A stretch of DNA of 64,000 nucleotides from Saprospiraceae bacterium. GTDB lineage: Bacteria; Bacteroidota; Bacteroidia; Chitinophagales; Saprospiraceae. The notes under the pieces are model-generated. The model worked only from the letters and a program-made list of their open reading frames with translations, was not told the DNA's origin and did not search any database. Where the stretch lies: positions 1-64,000 of the forward strand of contig JAHDGJ010000019.1 of assembly GCA_020627705.1 (NCBI GenBank). Reading direction: 5' to 3'. Each line of letters opens with the position of its first letter. Position 1 is the first letter of the stretch. Shown here piece after piece: positions 53,708-61,300 of this stretch. Both the position numbers and the translations under genes were made by a program.

Positions 53708-55024
53708 TTATTTCTTTATCAGCTTTTGGGATTGTTGGAAGCTAGAAGTTCTCATGCGCACGGTATACAAACCTATGGGTAGATCTGTCAACATAAACTC
53801 GATATTATTTTCTCCTAAGGCGAGGTGATAGTTAAAAGCATGCAAAACCCTTCCTTGCAGATCCACAACTTCTATGTTGGCAACTTCTCTTTGAGAACTG
53901 TTGACGAACATATTGACTTGACCCATCGAAGGATTTGGATAAATTTTCATCGAATTTTCGTCCAATAGCTCAGGATCATCTATATAAATCGAACGTTGCG
54001 CTTCATACATTACCCCACCATCTTCATTTAATTTTATCACCTTATACACATAACTTATTCCAAATTCTACATTTGAATCTGAGTAACGGTACTGTGCATA
54101 TCCTTCTTTTCCCTCGGCATGCTGATCACCAATCTTTTCGAAATACAATTCATCAGCTGCAGAGCGATAAATTTCATATTGCTGGCCAGTTTTACTGTGA
54201 TCCTCCCAAATGAGGTCAACCTTTCCCTCTTCGTACTTTACTTCCAACTCGTTATTATCCAATGCAACCACCACATTATTAAAGGCACAGATTTCTTGCT
54301 CTGGACCAGATTCTCCAGGGATATGCAATACTTGTACTTTGTATGTAGTACCAGCAGTCAATCCCCCAACGGGCAGATCTTTGGATCCGTATATGGATAA
54401 TAAACCACAAGCTACTTGTGTTCCGCCACAAGTTCCTTCGTAAAGCGCGACAAAGGCTAAGTTCCCAGGAAATTCATCCATCTCTATAGTCACAGATGAC
54501 CCATTGCTTACAAACTCATACCACAAGTCAACATATCCTGCCCCTCCACAACTTGGAGGTGTACCACTATCAGAAGTATTATCTGTATCTGTTAGTGTAA
54601 AACCACCACATGCAAGATAATCGATAGGCAAAGCCTTAGCATTCGCACATTCATCGTTGGGGGGCAAAATACAGGTATGCGTCATAGCCGTACTAAAATT
54701 GGTGTTTACCGCAGCACAGGGTAAATTACTTGCAATGACAACTCCTGAGAAAGTAAAAGAAAGAGCATCAGTGGCCTCCACAATGAGATCAAAAGACATC
54801 ACACCACCAGCAACAGTGATGGAAGGGGAAGCAGCATCAAGTTCAACACCACCAGATACACTGACGACAACTGTACCATTAAAAGAGCAATCAAATGTTC
54901 CATTTATGGTTGTGGTCCCGCAACCAATAGTGGATGGATTAAGTGTAAGTGTAAGTGCATGGCTGTTTGTGGCAAATGAAATCATTCCGAGTACCAAAAA
55001 CAAGGATCGTAAAAAGTAGTTCAT
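53708..55024 (-). CDS. T9SS-secreted protein with Cys-rich and fibronectin-like domains
   Basis: The frame can extend to an ATG at 55072, but I prefer the ATG at 55024 (438 residues). From there the protein starts MNYFLRSLFLVLGMISFATN, a normal signal peptide, whereas the longer form adds a 16-residue charged lead. The 55024 start also places the 28-bp repeat 97 bases upstream, as in gene A (99). After the signal, a beta-rich domain has two Cys pairs. Then comes a PPC-like module (NDECANAKALPIDYLACGGF and VDLWYEFVSNGSSVTIEMDE), a fibronectin-like domain (GKVDLIWEDHSKTGQQYEIY) and a T9SS sorting domain (MKIYPNPSMGQVNMFV to the basic end LIKK). It is likely an exported, surface-bound or released protein of unknown function, possibly a partner of the giant proteins beside it. 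Confidence 0.82.
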   Translation of the reverse strand: MNYFLRSLFLVLGMISFATNSHALTLTLNPSTIGCGTTTINGTFDCSFNGTVVVSVSGGVELDAASPSITVAGGVMSFDLIVEATDALSFTFSGVVIASNLPCAAVNTNFSTAMTHTCILPPNDECANAKALPIDYLACGGFTLTDTDNTSDSGTPPSCGGAGYVDLWYEFVSNGSSVTIEMDEFPGNLAFVALYEGTCGGTQVACGLLSIYGSKDLPVGGLTAGTTYKVQVLHIPGESGPEQEICAFNNVVVALDNNELEVKYEEGKVDLIWEDHSKTGQQYEIYRSAADELYFEKIGDQHAEGKEGYAQYRYSDSNVEFGISYVYKVIKLNEDGGVMYEAQRSIYIDDPELLDENSMKIYPNPSMGQVNMFVNSSQREVANIEVVDLQGRVLHAFNYHLALGENNIEFMLTDLPIGLYTVRMRTSSFQQSQKLIKK

Positions 55025-55120
55025 GTCGTTTTCTTTAAGGTTCACAATCTTGACCAAAAAGGGCAAATTCAAAATGGTTTTAAGGTGTTTGGGTTTTTTG
55101 GTAAGGGTTACATTTTGAAA

Positions 55121-55148
55121 AACATATTAAAAATAATTATAATATGTC
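55121..55148. promoter_or_regulatory. 28-bp inverted repeat, copy upstream of the 454-residue gene
   Basis: AACATATTAA, 8 bases, ATAATATGTC. Arms match over 8 of 10 pairs. It lies 97 bases before the preferred start codon. Read on the minus strand it begins TTGACATATTAT, so its outer arm could also act as a -33 element. Confidence 0.65.
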
Positions 55149-55299
55149 AATTTTTGTGCCATTCTTTCAATCAGTTTGAAAAAGACTCGTATACCAATGG
55201 CGAACACCTATTCATAAAATTAAAAATGACTGTGAGGTGTACCTTTTGTAGGGTGCAGAATGATCTTCTGTAGGGCTTAGCAGATATGACAAAAGAAAA

Positions 55300-55337
55300 G
55301 CCCCATCTAAAATCTATCAAGTAGAATTAGATGGGGC
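55300..55337 (-). terminator. Terminator after giant gene C
   Basis: A perfect 11-bp stem (GCCCCATCTAA and its complement) around a 16-base loop, followed on the minus strand by a TTTTCTTTT run. It begins about 20 bases after the gene C stop codon. Confidence 0.85.
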
Positions 55338-55358
55338 CTAATCTTTACTACAAATCGT

Positions 55359-58300
55359 TTACAAAATCATAAGCTTCTTATGAATTGTTTCATTCTTCAA
55401 TTTTATGGCTATAGAATAGCTTCCTTTAGGTATGTCTCTGAGATTCAATTTGAATTCATGACTTCCATTTTCTAGGAAACTCTTATACAATCCTTTCATC
55501 ACTAGACTTCCTTTCGCATCATATAAGTCCATCTCAACCTCTTGAGCCTCATCAAGAGCAATTGCAACATTTACTTCATCCACTGCTGGATTCGGATAAA
55601 TTGCTATATCATTTTTTGATTTCTCCACTCTAACTGATACCACATCACTATAACTATACTCTCCATTAAAGTCTATTTGCTTAATTCTATAATAGTACAC
55701 TCCAGCAAATGTCAAGTCCAGATCCTCAATGTTGTATTCAGCACCTTCCGAAGGTGAATTTGAATCTACATTTTCTCCAATCTTAACAAAGTTATTTGCT
55801 GTATTTAAGCTGCGCTCAACTTCAAAGTGACTAACATTTACTTCATTGCCTGTAGCCCAAGAAACTACATTCAGTTTTCCTCTATTTTCAGCAGCTACAT
55901 ACAACCATTCTACTGGTACTACACCACTTCTTAATCCTGCATCAATGTTTTGAATATTGTCACCAGGAGCAAGCGTAATCATAGCTGTTGTATTTGGCCC
56001 ATACATGTTGCCAAAGTCTGAATCCTGATCCTCTGGACCTTGATCCATATCTGTAACACCTGTACCAACTGGAGGATACACTTTAAGATAGTAATTATCC
56101 ATTCCTAAGTAATCCATCGTGTAGAAACCATTAGCATCCGTTGTCGTTGTATTTACTTCATTATTGTTACTATCAAATGCCTTAATCATTACACCTGCAA
56201 CACCTTGCTCACCTGGCGACTGTAACCCATCTACGTTGTCATCCATCCAAACTCTATTTCCGACCTGTGCCATTGGGAAGAATCCAGCACCGATGTTACA
56301 CAATTGATCTACTTCACAATTAATGGTAAACTGATCGGTAACTCCTCCGAAATGGAAATCATTGTCTACTGTACTTTCATTAAGATTGGTTACAGACAAA
56401 GTACCATTGAGACCTACATTGGCTTGATTTAGAACCAATCCTAATTTAGGTATATCAATTTCTAAATAGTACGTTCCTGGAGGAACACAGAATTTGAAAT
56501 ATCCATCATCTGAAGGGGTTCCTGGTTTGTGCCCTGAAATTTGAGTATCCCAATGCATAAACTCACCATCCATCTCTCTGAATATTTTGACCACCATTCC
56601 GTTGATGCCATTTTCAAAAGCATCCAATACATTGTTTTGATTGATATCATACCAAACGGTTTCTCCTACTGGTATACACATATACAAACCAACATCGAAA
56701 TTACCTGCATCGCAATCACCTCCTCCGATGTAAGAAATTGGTGACGTACACGTACCATTACTGTCATCGATATCACTATCTAGATCATAGAATAATCCTT
56801 TTCTGAAGAAGGTTACTTCATAGCCATCTGGCTTGATCACTTTGATGTAATAGTCTGATGGAATCAAATCTTTGACTATATAGAATCCATTTCCATTTGT
56901 CAATGCATAGTCCACAAACTGACCTGAGGCATCATATACTTCTACTCGTATTCCAGGAATTCCATAGCCTGTTTCATTTCTGATACCATCTCCATTACAG
57001 TCTTCCCAAACCGTTCCACAGAGATCACCTACAACAAGCACTTCCGCAGCATCGTTGTCATCTTCGTCATCATCGCCTCTGTCGCATGGATCGTCTATAT
57101 GCTCGTCAATAACATCATCGTTATTATCGCCGCAATTAAATATCACATCTTCGTCTGGGCCATCGACTAGATCGTTGTCGTTATCTGGATCAGTATCTGG
57201 ATAACTATCCGCATCACATGTTATCGTTCCTGACAGATCAGTACCTCCACTAATTTCGGCCTCGTTGTACCAATCACCAAGCGTGGCAGCTGGCGGTGAA
57301 ATTATCTCCAGCTTCAATACCAACAATTCTGAATCACAAGGAGTGATCGCTTGAGTAATCGTATATTGAATCAAATCACCGTTTTGCGTCCAACCTGGAT
57401 TCAATAATGGATCAAAACTGAATCCATAATTGAGATAATCAGTTACCAAAGTATTAATGGCATCAACACTACCTTGATTATGTATTTCTATTTCGAAATC
57501 TACAATATCACCAGGTCTGTATAAGCCCTTCTTTACTACGCCATCAACCGTTGACCTCTTCTGTAAAGCTAGATCATAGACTGGGACTAGTTCTGGATCA
57601 TGATCATCTTCGTCTTCACCAGCACATGAGTCACCATCAATGTTATTGTCTTCACCTATAACACTTACCGTTCCTCCAACATCATTGGTTGGGTCAAAGT
57701 CAGTATTACTGTCGACATCACCAATGTTTGGATAATCTGGATCGTCACTGTCTTGAGACCATATCTCACCATAATTGGTCCATTTTTGGACACAATCTTC
57801 ATCGCATTCTTTAACCATGAATTTGATGTTGGTTGTAAACGAATCTCCAGGCTCTAAACTGTCCGGTCTTACGAAAGTCGCATTTCCAGTAAATCCATTG
57901 AGCACCCATCCAAGATCATCGTTAGAATCCTGATAGATTAATCCACATGGTATATAATCAATCAACTTGATTTCACTTGCTTGTATACTACCCTGATTGA
58001 AGATTTCGAATTCGAATTCTACCATACTTCCAATCTTGAAAGGACCAGGGGTAACAATTTTCTTTCTCAATGCTAAATCCAACAATTCGATGCCCGCAGG
58101 ATCATGATCGTCTTCTTCACCACCTCTGTCTGTACTCTCGATATCATTGTCTCCTGCATGATCTGGCTCAACTAGATTTTCTATTGCACTGTTTGATGCT
58201 GGATTTGAATCTGCGTCCTTTCTTACCACACCATTCAAATCAGTTGCAGAAATTATTTCAGCATAATTCACCCAGTCTTTCTCACCTCCATCTGTTTGTT

Positions 58301-61300
58301 CGATGGTTAAGAAAATTGGGAACGTAGTACAATTATCCTGTATTAAAGAATTAGGAATAACATATACTGGCGACGCTCCTATTTGAAGCCATCCTGGATT
58401 ATTTGCAGCATCAAAGCTGAATCCTTCAGGAAGATAATCCTGTACAGCAATATTCCTCGCATCTACATTACCCTGATTACATACAGTTATATCAAACTGT
58501 AAGAGCTGACCATATTTATACGGATCATTAATTGTTACAAGTTCTTTTTTTAGCGCCAAATCAAATACTTCTACTCGCTCTGGATCATGATCATCTTCAT
58601 CCGTACCTGCACATTTATCTCCAGTAATCACATCATCTTCTAATGGATCATCTGGTGTACCACCAATATCATTATCCTCAATAATATCTGTACAACTATC
58701 AACATCTAAGATATCTGGATACTGCGGATCAGTACTAACGCCCTGTGATATTTCAGCAAAGTTTGTGAAAGTATTGATATCCATATCTAAGCATTGCTGT
58801 AGATTTAAGAATATAGAAGTACTTACACATGCCCCTGGATCAAGAGTACCAATAAAGTCTCTCGTAGCTCGATGTAATATGGTATCGTGCTCCCAAGCGA
58901 TAATGTCATTAAAGTCATCATAGATAAATCCGCAAGGGATATAATCAGTAACCTGAATGCTATCTGCTTGAATACTTCCTTGGTTGCATATCACAATATT
59001 ATAAATGATTTGATCACCATAGCAGAATGGACCAAACTGATTGGTCGTAACCTTCAATAAGGCTAAATCCAAAAGTTCAATACCCGCCGTATCATGGTCG
59101 TCTTCTTCGCCTCCTTTGTCTTTACTCAACAAATCATCATCTCCATCTTCTGGATGTCCTGGCTCAACAGCATTCTCTGCAGCACTATTTGTACCTGGCA
59201 TACTGTCGAAATCCCACATTGTACGATCCTCACCATTTTCATTGTTTGCGGATATAACCTCTGCATAATTGACCCAATCTTTTTCACCTCCATCGGTCAT
59301 GATGGTAGTTAAGAATATACTGACTTCCTCACAAGTACTTACCGCTATTGACGGTATAGTGTATCTGGCATTATTGCCCCAAGGCGACCACCCTGGATTA
59401 TTAGCCACATCAAAATGATATCCTGCAGGCAAGTAATCTTCGATTACAATATCCTGAGCGCCTATGTTACCCTGATTACATACAGTAATTTTAAACTCAA
59501 GCAATTGTCCATATTTGTAAGGATCATGATATGTAACTAACTCCTTCTTCAAGGCTAAATCGAAAATTTCGATACGTTCAGGATCGTGATCGTCTTCATC
59601 TGTTTCGGCAATGCAATCGCCATTTACTCCTGTACCATCACCATCAAGATAATCATCTGCTGCACACCATGGTTGTCCACCTGCATCGTTATTAAATACT
59701 GCATCAGCTTGAGAATCTTTATCCTCCGATGTAATGTCATTATCCATGTCATCTTCGAATGAGTAAATCTCAGCATAATTATCCCAAGCGTAAGCATAAA
59801 TCAAATCCTCTGCACATTGCACTTCTAACAATATATCAATGCTCGCACATACTCCTGGTTGAATTGGATCAGTAAATGTCGCTAAGGCATTTCTAGACAC
59901 TGGATCATATAACCACAATGGGAAATTACTTTCGTGGAATGCAAGTCCGGATGGTATGTTATCAAACACTTCGATTTCATCAACAACTACATTACCTTGA
60001 TTGCAAACCATAACGGTATACAACACTAGATCACCTGGTCTAAACGGACCTACAGCATTGGTGGTCTTATTAAGAGCCACATCCACTATTCTCAATCCTT
60101 CGACATCATGATCATCTTCATCTTCACCGGTAATTAATCCACACTCATTGATTTCGTCGTCATCTTCATCACCTTCACATACGGCTCTTTCGTGAGGGCC
60201 ATTTGACCCTGGAGTACTATCCGCATCGTTCGCTGATTGCACCACACCATTTAGGTCCATGAAACTGATAATCTCTGCATAATTCGCCCAATCTTTCAGT
60301 CCTCCAGAAGTTTGAGCAACTTCTAGTATAATAGTTACTGAAGTACTTGCTCCTGGCTGAATGGTTCCTGGAATCATAATCGTTCCGTTTGTATTCCATG
60401 AAGGATTATCTGCAGGATTAAATACCAATCCCGGTGGCATATAGTCTTGAACCATAACGCCTTGTACCGCAGTGTTTCCTTGATTGAATACTTCAATAGT
60501 GAAGGTCACTTTATCACCATAACTGCATGTTAATACGTTTGCTGTTTTTCTTAATGCAAGATCAAATAACTCTAACCTTTCGCAGTCATGATCATCTTCA
60601 TCGGTCGCGGCTACCCCATCACCTGGGATTCCTGAAGCATCTCCATCTATATAATCATCTGAAGCTGTATTTACCGCCCCACCAGCGTCATTACCATTGA
60701 TCACATCAGGCGTACTGTCAATATCTACCATCAAATTCCAATCGCTGTCTTCCAGATAATGAATCTCTGCACAGTTGTCCCATGCACCTGCCCCACCAGA
60801 AGATTTATTGATTGTTAAACATATCTGTACGACTTCCGTTTCGCAGGGCTCGATAGTTTTGGATTTGTACGAAGCACTATTGGAATTAGGAACCATTGTC
60901 CACTCCTTCACATTTGTGCCTGACAAAGACAAGCCCTCAGCAAACTGATCTACAAGACCAACACTTGCAACGGCTACATTACCTTGGTTAGTAATTTCTA
61001 AATCATAACACACATCATCACCATACTTATAAGGTCCAGATGTAACTTCTTTCTTGGCTAATGCCACATCAATAATTTCGATTCCAGCCACGTCATGATC
61101 ATCTTCATCTTCTCCAAAAGCCGGGCCTTTGCCCAAAATATTATCATCATCTTCATCACCAGGTAAAACCGCATTTTCTGTAATGCTGTTTGACCCTGGA
61201 GTACTATCGTAATCACTTGCGGTCATATCCACTCCTGCATTGTCCTCTGCATAGGTGATTTCGGCATAGTTTGTCCAATCTTTTTGATCGCCAGATTTTC

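Larger units (their letters stand above)
55025..55358. other. 334-bp intergenic region between the 454-residue gene and gene C
   Basis: It contains the third copy of the 28-bp inverted repeat (55121-55148) and the gene C terminator (55300-55337). The part between (about 55150-55295) shows no convincing gene or structured RNA. Confidence 0.7.

Noticed and set aside
55025-55072. Longer start of the 454-residue T9SS gene
   Set aside because: It adds a charged 16-residue lead before a standard signal peptide, and the internal ATG gives spacing to the 28-bp repeat that matches gene A.
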